DNA from: Argopecten irradians
Lineage: Eukaryota; Mollusca; Bivalvia; Pectinida; Pectinidae
NCBI RefSeq assembly: GCF_041381155.1
Contig: NC_091137.1
Span: 24,225,655-24,289,654, forward strand
Reading direction: 5' to 3'
DNA: 64,000 nt
Positions 21,300 to 33,000 of this stretch are shown here, in pieces. Each line of letters begins with the position of its first letter. Within the stretch, counting starts at the first letter, position 1. The notes below the pieces were generated by a model that saw only the letters and a list, made by a program, of their open reading frames with translations, did not search any database and was not told the origin of the DNA. The position numbers and the translations under genes are program-made.

Positions 21300-23120
21300 T
21301 CTTTGTTTTAGATCTGGAATGAGTTCCAACAACGTTAACGTTAGCTAGGCAACGCTCTCAAAAGGTGCATGTTCGGTCCGATGTATATGTTGATATTCAA
21401 TCCTAGCTTTTTATCCGGATATTTTTCTTCGTAAGAAAAGAATAATTCAGATATTGTTGAATAAACAAACCTGATGATGTCGGGTTAGATTTTCAAATGA
21501 ATTTAGACCTTCTATTACTGTTTAGGTTTGTTTCTCCATGTTACCATATCGCATTTCCCTTCGTTTTAATGGACCAATAATCTCTATCCCCTAATGCCTT
21601 ATTTTCCGGTGATGACCTCTTTCCCGTGCAACCGTTTTCGTGTCGGTGTTTTTCTATACTGAACCTTTTATGATGACCGTATACCTTTACCGTAATACAG
21701 TAATCAAACTTTACATCCTCAAATTCATCGGTCGCCGTGTGGCGAACCATATCTCACGTCAAATAAGAAATAACCCCAATGTGGCAAACATGTTTCCTTC
21801 CCATTTAACATTCATCTTCCTATGCTCCTTGGTGTTAGTTATCAATATCACTGAATAGTAATTATCATACTGTGAAATATACTCGTAAACCGCAAGACTA
21901 AACGTTGAAAGAACATAACATTTTTAAGGTATATAAAATTACATGAAAAATTCTCTGTGGCGAAACCCTCTCCGCCAGCAATCGACATATCCTTTATTAT
22001 CACCCTAAATGTCAGCGACTCATTGTAAATTAGCCCTGGTGTCTATTTGATATAGTAGCCCGTATTCATTCACAAAACGAATGGGCGGCGGTCCAAAGAG
22101 GTAATAAGACGTTCACGAGTGGAAAGAAACGGAGCTGTGACTTGGTGATCTATTAACATCTTTATTTGGTAACACAAAGCATGAGCATATGTATTGTTTC
22201 TCCAACAGCAGAGCATGAAACACAATTTGGAAAGCAAAGGAAATCACACCACTAACAGTGAAACGCATGTGAACGACAGATCCATACATTGAGAGCGTAT
22301 GTACGTAGTTGCTAAATTATCTTAAATGTAGTTGATGAAGACAGTGAAATAAATAACATGTTGGTAAAGCAATCGATTTACACGTTCTCAACACTACCAG
22401 CTAACTACTCAGTGTTATAAATACTGATGATGAAAACAAAGAGTTTATGAAAAGTAACGCTTAGTTTGAATTTTATGTGTCCGGGAATAAAAGCAATAGA
22501 ACACCAAACGGATATTAAAATAAAAGCAATTAGATTTGACTACCTAACATACTCCCCAGACTTTAAATTTGTCCACTTTATTAAGCTTAAGCACTTTCAC
22601 ATTTTGTGAAGTTTGATATCATTTTCTCCGGTAATTAATCTGCCGGAGAACTGATTTGGAAAAAAAATCAGTTGTAGTCTTTATTCAAGTTTCCTGAAAA
22701 TCGGAATGAATTTAAAATTGAATGCCTCCAGAAATGAAGCTGATTGACTATTTAGTGCTGATAAAGGTTACTTAAAGTAGCAACTGTAACAATTCAACCC
22801 GAATTTCCCCGAAACGCAGTCTTGTCCAATGAAACAGATTAAGTAACAAACATTTCGTACGTCAGTCAGAGCAGACCTTTTTTCCATTTCTTAAGTAGGA
22901 CTATTACAAACCAGTATGTAGTATATAACGCCATTTTCTGTAAGTCGCATCGAGGATAGAAAAGTTTTCAGCATTTTCGATGACTTTGATGAAAATGACT
23001 CGAATGAAATTATTTTGCCTATTAATGTATGCTGTTGCAACGGTATTGTGTATGATTGCAAGACGTTATCATAATCAGATGTCGTAAACGCTTATTCGTA
23101 ATTGTTATTCAACGTGTTTG
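21300..23120. other. Non-coding DNA, no gene seen
   Basis: There is no further exon I can link to the start at 21056, and no repeat that I recognise. Confidence 0.35.
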
Positions 23121-23121
23121 A

Positions 23122-23276
23122 TCCGGAAGGGACACGTGTGGCTAGCAGACATCATGGCGCTATTGGCCTTTTTTGTACTTAGTAGACTTTCGATGCCCAG
23201 AAGGTTTCACATTGCTCGAAGACTTGGGTTATGCGTAACTACAGTTACATACAACGAGTTCTTTGCATTGACATAG
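23122..23276 (+). CDS. Putative 40-codon ORF with promoter-like upstream
   Basis: CCGGAAGGGACACGTG at 23123-23138 joins an ETS-type core (CCGGAA) to an E-box (CACGTG). An ATG at 23154 (CATCATGGCG) then opens 40 codons to TAG at 23276. The start, MALLAFFVLSRLSMPRRFHI followed by ARRLG, is hydrophobic, rich in Arg and free of acidic residues, like a mitochondrial targeting presequence. A possible donor, TGC|GTAACT, falls in the ORF near 23233, so this may be a first exon. No partner exon was found and no family is recognised. Confidence 0.25.
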
Positions 23277-23289
23277 GGCGAGGGATCGG

Positions 23290-25380
23290 GTGGTGCCTTC
23301 GCGCGTGATGCTGTAAATTGAAGCCGTATCGGATATCAGTGAAATTGATGTTATAGACGGCTTAATCCCGATTAAAATTGGAAATTTATACCTACATATC
23401 TATTATATACCCACGCTGAAATAGCGATGAATATAAATCTATGTTATTTCTGGCACAAGCTGTTCGATATTTGGCATAGATTCTGGTAGGCTGCCCTGAA
23501 CAACCCTTTTCTTACGGACAGCAAACTTTGATGTAACAGTTTCACAGCTTAACAATGGTCAAACGGTAGTCGTTATAACCAAACGTATCAATAGGAAATT
23601 ATTCTCATATGACGTCGTCACAACAAATCATTCACCTTTCAAAAGCTAAATATACCAAGGCGTTTATATATCACTTTACAAATCATTTTCAGTCATTATC
23701 GTGTGACGCAATGTTCATCTGTTTTGCCCGTTGTTGTTTCAGGTTTATAACAAGTACCACTTACTTATTTCATGTCTGTCTATGCATGTCATATACATGT
23801 ATCATGATATTTCCATAAACCACGGGTCATCTCCACAAAACACACCACAGAGGAGATAATGAACACTATCTCAAATTTGAAATAATGTCGATAGGTTTTA
23901 TGTCGTATACAAAACATAATCTGGGGAAAATGATATTGTTTGTTACGATACTTCATGTACAATGAAGGAATGCCATTTATCTCTTTTGTTTCCCGAAACT
24001 TATTGGCCGCTTATTGTCCAGGATAAGAAAGACAAATGTCAAATCCAGATTTTAATAACGTTATGTACAATTTTTTAAATGAACCCAAAACGAAAAATAA
24101 TTTTATCTATTCAAACCGTTTTCATCATTAAACTAAATCAGTCCAACATGTGACAGATTACTGATATCTTCTTTGCATCATACGTGTTTGGTATTTATCT
24201 ATTTCATCCCTATGAGGTAGTAGTGCCCTCTAAAACAGGCCATAATAGATAAATATTCTGTGCATTATTGATCCGATGGCAGATTTTTCTCGAATTAGAA
24301 TATTTCCAAAGTGGATCGAACTATTGCTACGATTTTTATATTGATTTCAGATATAAAATTAGAACTGTTCCGCAAAACTCGGTATTACAAATTAAAGCTC
24401 CCATAAAGACACTGTGTCAACTTGTTAGGCCGACAGAATCCAAGTAAATCTTGTATTATTAGCCAACACATGGCTGTATAGGAAATCAATTACGATATAT
24501 CACCTGTAGAAAGGCCTATCTCTGTCACACCTCACTATCTTCACCATTCTATCATCCCATGCTCACTTAATCTAATGTCACATAATTGTTTTACATGCTT
24601 TTTTATTTTTCTATAGTAAACCTTTTTCCACACAAAAAATAAATAAAATAAAATAAAAAAAATAGAAAATTAGATAAATAAACAAGTAAATTATAACCGC
24701 TGATAACCTGCGTTTTGATGATGTTTTTCCCTAAAAGATATATCATCTGTGATTTGTTTTTAAAAGAATTGACCTACATTTTTATGTCTTTAAAATTTTT
24801 GACCTGCTTTTTAATAATGTTTTAAAAACATTATATTGAAAAAATCTTTCCGAACTAAAGCGTAGTGCGTGTCGTGATCAGGGTAATTAACTTGAGTTCA
24901 AATTCTGGAAGAGCGCCATTGTGTTGCCGAAGCATTACCGTAATTACTAAACGGGACTGGAAGTTAAAATCCATGTCGACTCGAGTTATCTACGGTGCAT
25001 CTTAATGAAACACCGCTGAGTCAGGATCAATAGCACTTCTTCTGCAATGTGTCAACTCGACATGTGCCTTCTGTCATAGCCTGGTCACGTGATTTAGCCG
25101 TGACGTAATATGTCTATGATAAAGGTCACATGTTGACATATCCCAGAGGTCCTAATAGTTCGTTGCTCATTGAAAAGTAAAATGCCAAGGAAAAACTTAC
25201 ACTAATAAAACTGCAATATTCGATCACTCAAGTTTTCAGGAAATAGTTTTTGTTCAATGCTGTTCAAATAACGACCATGCGAGGGCATACACGTTTCAGG
25301 GTAAAACGGTAAAACATTAACTTTCGAGAATTGAAGTATAAAAGCCCAATTTACAGGGGACACAGACCTATAGAGATGAA
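23290..25380. other. Intergenic DNA, no gene seen
   Basis: An A/T simple repeat, AAATAAAATAAAATAAAAAA-like, lies at about 24637-24690. Otherwise there is nothing that I can support. Confidence 0.4.
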
Positions 25381-25387
25381 TGCAGCA

Positions 25388-25930
25388 AACCATTCTTCCT
25401 TCGGCCCTGCAGGTAGGGCGTTAGAATTGTACCTGCTGTCCCTATTGTATGATCGTAACAGGCGACTAAATTTAGGATCTTATCTTTTCTCTTCTTCCTA
25501 GCTGACTTTATCTTTCCTAATGCCTCCCTTGGCACCGCCTTACTTTTGGTTTTGAGTTGAGCGTTCGCCCCTGTGAGGAAGGCTCTGGGTTCCGTCCCCT
25601 GGCCGAGACACACCAAAGTCTATAAAAATGGTAGTTTCTGCTCCTGCTTAGCGCTCAGCATACAGGGAGCGGGACGACTGGTTCGCCCGTTGTCAGTATA
25701 ATGTGACCGGGTGGGGTGTGTTGCTTGGTGTCTTCGGCGACATGTTTCAGTGATATAGCACTATAAAAAGGGCAACAGTTCCACTATACAAGAAGACACA
25801 ACATGAATATAACGCAGTCTCCCAAAACACGCACCCAGCACAACATACACGCAGCGCACCGCATGCATGGGAGGCCGTCCTTACATGACCATAGCTGTTA
25901 ATAGGACATTAATTCATCAAACAAACAAAC
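25388..25930 (+). mobile_element. ~540-bp dispersed repeat (family C), full-length copy
   Basis: It runs from CATTCTTCCTTCGGCCCTGC to the tail CCTTACATGACCATAGCTGTTAATAGGAC, then TTAATTCATCAAACAAAC. Other copies are at 12897, 43399 (-), 45046 (-), 52134 and 54538. Landmarks are CCTGTGAGGAAGGCTCTGGG, GGCCGAGACACACCAAAG, GCGCTCAGCATACAGGGAGC and GTGTTGCTTGGTGTCTTCGG. It has no terminal inverted repeats. The 3' tail is shared with the tRNA-derived SINE, so it is probably copied by the same LINE machinery. An 82-codon - strand frame is probably incidental. Confidence 0.8.
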
Positions 25931-26056
25931 CCTTCATGTTGGTCATGTAGCCACCGTCCTGGTTATCTATTTCAGTTCTGCTATACTTTTAGCCAGTAGC
26001 TCGTGGTTTCTTATGCAAGAAAGTTAATATTTGGCAAAAAGACGTATTGAGGTTTG

Positions 26057-26274
26057 GAGGGGCCGCGATGGCCGAGTGGTTAAGATGTGCCGACATATTA
26101 CCACAAGCCCTCCACCTCTGGGATGCGGGTTCGAATCCTATGTGGGGCAGTTGCCAGGTACTGACCGCTGGCCGGTGGTTTTTCTCCGGGTACTCCGGCT
26201 TTCCTCCACCAACAAACCTGGCACGTCCTTACATGACCCTGGCTGTTAATAGGACGTAAAACTAAACAAACCAG
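26057..26274 (+). mobile_element. Intact tRNA-derived SINE with 12-bp target duplication
   Basis: TATTGAGGTTTG is present on both sides (26045-26056 and 26275-26286), a perfect target duplication. The 218-bp insert has a tRNA head starting near GGGGCCGCGATGG. It has an A box, TGGCCGAGTGG, at 26069-26079 and a consensus B box, GGTTCGAATCC, at 26128-26138; these are the internal RNA polymerase III promoter. The head looks like a class II (Leu/Ser) tRNA. The central part, GTGGTTTTTCTCCGGGTACT then CCGGCTTTCC, resembles the conserved domain of SINEs found across molluscs (possibly the MetaSINE group). The tail is CCTTACATGACCCTGGCTGT, TAATAGGACGT, AAAC. Confidence 0.94.
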
Positions 26275-26289
26275 TATTGAGGTTTGCAA

Positions 26290-27165
26290 AGTGATGAAGC
26301 ACAAAAGGCCATCTCTTACAAACTATTGTGATTGGTCCATTCAGAGTCACAGCATCTTGTGCCAAATTGTGACAGAACGTAAAACTGTGACATTTCATGT
26401 TTTATACGAAAAAATGAAATTATGAAATAATCACTATATATCACTGGTAAGAAATTTTGAACTTCTGTCGTCTATTGAAACTCAGAAGTCTTGACAAAAT
26501 AAGCTCTAGAAATTATCAGCATCCGCGAAGAATGAAAACATTTTACAAATTACGGTATAGCCGGGTATTATATCGCTGGTGATTTTTTTGCGGTTTTGCT
26601 AAAAACTGTTCTCAAAATATTGAGATAATGTTGAATGATATACATATATATATATCTTAAAAGTCTGTTCGCGAAATATCAAAGCCGCTTAAATTCAATT
26701 TCCTGGTTTTTAGTTAAATTCGATAATATATGAATAACCCACAATAAGGCATTTCAGTATATGGAACTTTTTACAATGTAAATGTCCTTGCTTCTGATGT
26801 TTTATGGAAATATATCTAAGAATCAAAACACTTCATAATTACCTTAAGAAATATGGGATGAGGTATATCACAGTTTGACTTTCCGTGCGTATGCTTTATT
26901 GCATAAATATCATGATTTTTGGCAATACTGTCTTTGTTAAATGAAAACAATGCATTGCAATTCTAGAAATGCTGGTAACTGTGTAAACACATTAAACATA
27001 TTAAAAGCTCTTCACAAATCGGTTTGGAAATTATGGTTTATGTAACTTCAACTGACCTAGCGTATGAAACTGAGACGACTAGATAACTATACCATTACAA
27101 GAGCAAATCCGATTAAACTATTTAACCAATGTGAGACAGCAACCTGCTAAAAAAACTAGACAACG
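26290..27165. other. Intergenic DNA, no gene seen
   Basis: A short (AT)n run lies near 26641-26655. I see nothing else that I can support. Confidence 0.4.
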
Positions 27166-27167
27166 AA

Positions 27168-27263
27168 GACCACAACCGACTAAAGTACTCGATAAAAATG
27201 ACCACAACCGACTAAAGCACTCGATAAAAATGACCACAACCGACTGAAGTACTCGATAAAAAT
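27168..27263. repeat. 32-bp tandem repeat, 3 copies
   Basis: The phrase GACCACAACCGACTAAAG plus TACTCGATAAAAAT starts at 27168, 27200 and 27232. Single-base differences (GTACTC/GCACTC, CTAAAG/CTGAAG) distinguish the units. Confidence 0.92.
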
Positions 27264-27269
27264 GAGACC

Positions 27270-28385
27270 ACAACACTTAAGGCCTGGCCTAATATGACTT
27301 TGTAGCCGACCGAAACTTATTATGACCACAAGCACCCAATATCAAAACACAACTAGATATAGATACGAAATCACATCTGACTTAAACACTAGTCCATTAT
27401 CAGGCTTAAACATATTTGGATAGAAGACTACTATGAGACCATAATCAGCGGAAGAATTTACCCATTATGAACCCAGATCTTACAACAAACCACAGACTGT
27501 TCGATCACAACCGACAACAATGCTTAAATGGTATGAAAAATGTGGTAAAGATTACTAACAGCATCAGCGAACATTGTGGCAGTTATAAAGTTGACGGATT
27601 TCTGGAGACAAAGGTTACTGTACTCTTGACCAGAACTGCAATTGACAATGCTCTTATCACCAACACTACTTATATTCCCACATACTGTATATTATCATTG
27701 AGAATTTTCAATCGACGTTATTCTTTTAAAATGTATAAACCTATTGGGACCACCCTTTAACTATGGTACGATCTATAGATGGTCAGCGTTGACCATTGTC
27801 CGTAGGATTAATACACCCAACAGGAAACAGACGCATCAATCGATCTGTCGTCCTTCATCTATTGTCCGAAAATCAAGCTGGACATCTAGGATAATGTGTT
27901 GTTTATATCACAGATCCAAAACACGATTGACACGCGCCATTTCACGCGATTACATGTGAAAGCACGTTAAATGACCAGATGACTGTAGTGACCACAGCCA
28001 ATGAACAATTTGAGTAAACATGCTTGAAGAACGCGATTGTACCATTACTGGATAGGCAATTCAAAATGAGAAGAAGTTTTATATTTCCCAAACAGAAATA
28101 TTCTAGCATGAACCGCTTATAACACTGAACATATTGCAAATGTGAAAACTATTTTGGCATAAAACGTTATTATAGGAAACTAAATTGAAATTTAATTATA
28201 CAGCAGGAGAAAGAGAATGAAAGAAGTAGTCATTAAACCATCGTTACAATGGAAAAAGATTGTTGAGCAAGAGGGTAAATAATTGTAGAATATTATACTT
28301 CAAATTCAAAGAGGAACAGAATAGGCATATTTTCAATACATATAAGAAACCTAAATTGATAAAAAAAACTTCCGTGATAAAAAGT
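27270..28385. other. Intergenic DNA, no gene seen
   Basis: Only short frames without support are present. Confidence 0.35.
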
Positions 28386-28391
28386 TCTTAC

Positions 28392-28600
28392 CTTGGCTGT
28401 GCTGTCCGGATTGTCACGAGTGCCAGTTCCCGAGAACTCTGCTGGTCTTATAGTGACGATGCTGATCAATACACCCGAGTTAGTGAGTAGCGGAATCTGC
28501 CGACAGCAGGTACAGGTATTGTGACATTTCACCGCTTGGATAAACAGGAACTAACGCCTGGGAGATCATAGAACTCTGGTATGCAAATATTTTTCCATGT
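28392..28600 (-). other. Candidate 5' exon with donor (- strand)
   Basis: On the - strand this segment is richer in C+G than its surroundings and ends in a strong donor, GCCAAG|GTAAGAAC (exon end at 28392). A frame without stops reads to the donor (..IRPAEFSGTGTRDNPDSTAK), but it has no ATG of its own. An ATG upstream opens another 29-codon frame that stops inside. It therefore looks more like a 5' UTR exon than coding. A CCAAT motif (CACCAATCACAG) lies at about 28663-28674 on the same strand. It could be the leader of the neuropeptide gene at 14.2-15.0 kb, which needs an upstream exon on this strand; that link is only inferred. Confidence 0.3.
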
Positions 28601-28679
28601 TCAATGAACCAATTAGGTCAACTTCTGTTTCTGTGTTTCTTAAATGGCGACCTGTGATTGGTGACATTTGATATTGCCG

Positions 28680-30003
28680 AATCAATAGGTGATATTTCAC
28701 GTGTCAACACCATTAGTTGTACAAATAATATCACGATATGACGTAACATGTGTAGTTTAGATAGGTATTATGCAAATTGATTAAATATGTCAAACGTATA
28801 CAATAATATTGTTTTGCTTACAAGATGATGACATCAACATCATCGATCTTAAATGACGCGTACTAGAGTTTATTTGGTGCTAGAACACTTTACAGAAAGA
28901 AATTCCCTCTTATTTATCTTTTGAATTTCTTAGAAGATGTTGACTTCCAAAGAGCTATTTCGATTCTGATCAATCTAGATCGAGATCGACTGCGTGACGG
29001 CCGACACCCACGCGTTGACAGCACGCGCTGGCAGTATCACACGTTCATTTTTGTACCGAACAGAGACTTATCACATTAAAGTCGGAATTGGTGTCTGATG
29101 GTGCTCGTAGACATGGTCGATGAAATTGATACCAAATTTCCAAATAAGAGATTTTGGCATGAATTGGTAGAGGTTTCAAAACAATCAAAGAGAGTGAAGT
29201 GTACTGGACAGAAAACCGAATGCGAGAATAAATGAAAAATATAGAATAGTTCAAAACGGATATTCTAGAAAGTCTAGAGCAGCAGACTACTATTAATGGG
29301 TTTACAGAACAAAGCGTATTCCCATGTCGGATCGGTGTATTGTTGGGCTAGCTATTATAAAATCACTAATGGTCCTCGAATCATTATCCAATAATGTGTG
29401 TATCATTTACGTAAACAACGCTAAATCATGCCATCGTTCGCTGATTTTGACACCATCTCATTGTGACGTTCCAGTATTTATTTTGTAATAATTGACCAGA
29501 TTTAATTTGTTTTCCGCTAATGTTATCTATGCATACAGAATCCATTTACACAAGAAACAAGATATATCGATACACCATTAAGGTTTTTTTTACACGAGTA
29601 TGTTTGTTCCACGTACTGCTTTTCAATAAAACGTTTCCAATGTATCGCTTGGTGAGGAGCTGAAATACAACATGAGTACTGTTAACTCAAATATGTTTAA
29701 CTGCAACTTTACTATTTGATACTTTTTATCTATAATTAATTTAGAAAGATACGTTCAAATATTGTACGATACTTAGAAACAGCGTTTCGCCAACTTTTTT
29801 TCGCGTGCGATTTTCACTTTCGCGAATTTCGCGATCACAGTGAATTTACGACAGTTAAGAAAGTGTATCTAACGAATTTTATACCTCACTCATATTGATA
29901 GGTATGCATTTCCATTCAGTTTTGAAGTCCGCGGAAGTTAAATCTTGGCGAGCTAACTTTGATATAAAAAAGTTGGTTTGCAGAATGAACTAGTTGGTCG
30001 AAT
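28680..30003. other. Intergenic DNA up to the satellite
   Basis: It includes a near-palindromic TTTCGCGAATTTCGCGAT stretch at about 29818-29836 and a GC-richer patch near 28985-29040 (GACGGCCGACACCCACGCG). I see no gene that I can support. Confidence 0.35.
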
Positions 30004-33000
30004 CAACTGTTATAACCAATAACAATATAACTTATGACGGGTTAACTGTTAACTGTTATAACCAATAACAATATAACTTATGACGGGTTAACTGTTATAA
30101 CCAATAACAATATAACTTATGACGGGTTAACTGTTATAACCAATAACAATATAACTTATGACGGGTTAACTGTTATAACCAATAACAATATAACTTATGA
30201 CGGGTTAACTGTTATAACCAATAACAATATAACTTATGACGGGTTAACTGTTATAACCAATAACAATATAACTTATGACGGGTTAACTGTTATAACCAAT
30301 AACAATATAACTTATGACGGGTTAACTGCTATAACCAATAACAATATAACTTATGACGGGTTAACTGTTATAACCAATAACAATATAACTTATGACGGGT
30401 TAACTGTTATAACCAATAACAATATAACTTATGACGGGTTAACTTTATAACCAATAACAATATAACTTATGACGGGTTAACTGTTATAACCAATAACAAT
30501 ATAACTTATGACGGGTTAACTGTTATAACCAATAACAATATAACTTATGACGGGTTAACTGCTATAACCAATAACAATATAACTTATGACGGGTTAACTG
30601 TTATAACCAATAACAATATAACTTATGACGGGTTAACTGTTATAACCAATAACAATATAACTTATGACGGGTTAACTGTTATAACCAATAACAATATAAC
30701 TTATGACGGGTTAACTGTTATAACCAATAACAATATAACTTATGACGGGTTAACTGCTATAACCAATAACAATATAACTTATGACGGGTTAACTGTTATA
30801 ACCAATAACAATATAACTTATGACGGGTTAACTGTTATAACCAATAGCAATATAACTTATGACGGGTTAACTGTTATAACCAATAACAATATAACTTATG
30901 ACGGGTTAACTGTTATAACCAATAACAATATAACTTATGACGGGTTAACTGTTATAACCAATAACAATATAACTTATGACGGGTTAACTGTTATAACCAA
31001 TAACAATATAACTTATGACGGGTTAACTGTTATAACCAATAACAATATAACTTATGACGGGTTAACTGTTATAACCAATAACAATATAACTTATGACGGG
31101 TTAACTGTTATAACCAATAACAATATAACTTATGACGGGTTAACTGTTATAACCAATAACAATATAACTTATGACGGGTTAACTGTTATAACCAATAGCA
31201 ATATAACTTATGACGGGTTAACTGTTATAACCAATAACAATATAACTTATGACGGGTTAACTGTTATAACCAATAACAATATAACTTATGACGGGTTAAC
31301 TGTTATAACCAATAACAATATAACTTATGACGGGTTAACTGTTATAACCAATAACAATATAACTTATGACGGGTTAACTGTTATAACCAATAACAATATA
31401 TAACTTATGACGGGTTAACTGTTATAACCAATAACAATATAACTTATGACGGGGTTAACTGTTATAACCAATAACAATATAACTTATGACGGGTTAACTG
31501 TTATAACCAATAACAATATAACTTATGACGGGTTAACTGTTATAACCAATAACAATATAACTTATGACGGGTTAACTGTTATAACCAATAACAATATAAC
31601 TTATGACGGGTTAACTGTTATAACCAATAACAATATAACTTATGACGGGTTAACTGTTATAACCAATAACAATATAACTTATGACGGGTTAACTGTTATA
31701 ACCAATAACAATATAACTTATGACGGGTTAACTGTTATAACCAATAACAATATAACTTATGACGGGTTAACTGTTATAACCAATAACAATATAACTTATG
31801 ACGGGTTAACTGTTATAACCAATAACAATATAACTTATGACGGGTTAACTGTTATAACCAATAACAATATAACTTATGACGGGTTAACTGTTATAACCAA
31901 TAACAATATAACTTATGACGGGTTAACTGTTATAACCAATAACAATATAACTTATGACGGGTTAACTGTTATAACCAATAACAATATAACTTATGACGGG
32001 TTAACTGTTATAACCAATAACAATATAACTTATGACGGGTTAACTGTTATAACCAATAACAATATAACTTATGACGGGTTAACTGTTATAACCAATAACA
32101 ATATAACTTATGACGGGTTAACTGTTATAACCAATAACAATATAACTTATGACGGGTTAACTGTTATAACCAATAACAATATAACTTATGACGGGTTAAC
32201 TGTTATAACCAATAACAATATAACTTATGACGGGTTAACTGTTATAACCAATAACAATATAACTTATGACGGGTTAACTGTTATAACCAATAACAATACT
32301 AACTTATGACGAGTAAACTGTTATAACCAATAACAATATAACTTATGACGGGTTAACTGTTATAACCAATAACAATATAACTTATGACGGGTTAACTGTT
32401 ATAACCAATAACAATATAACTTATGACGGGTTAACTGTTATAACCAATAACAATATAACTTATGACGGGTTAACTGTTATAACCAATAACAATATAACTT
32501 ATGACGGGTTAACTGTTATAACCAATAACAATATAACTTATGACGGGTTAACTGTTATAACCAATAACAATATAACTTATGACGGGTTAACTGTTATAAC
32601 CAATAACAATATAACTTATGACGGGTTAACTGTTTATAACCAATAACAATATAACTTATGACGGGTTAACTGTTATAACCAATAACAATATAACTTATGA
32701 CGGGTTAACTGTTATAACCAATAACAATATAACTTATGACGGGTTAACTGTTATAACCAATAACAATATAACTTATGACGGGTTAACTGTTATAACCAAT
32801 AACAATATAACTTATGACGGGTTAACTGTTATAACCAATAACAATATAACTTATGACGGGTTAACTGTTATAACCAATAACAATATAACTTATGACGGGT
32901 TAACTGTTATAACCAATAACAATATAACTTATGACGGGTTAACTGTTATAACCAATAACAATATAACTTATGACGGGTTAACTGTTATAACCAATAACAA

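Noticed and set aside
26057-26160. Functional tRNA gene
   Set aside because: A and B boxes are present, but the element has a SINE body and tail and a target duplication. The acceptor stem does not close into a normal tRNA.
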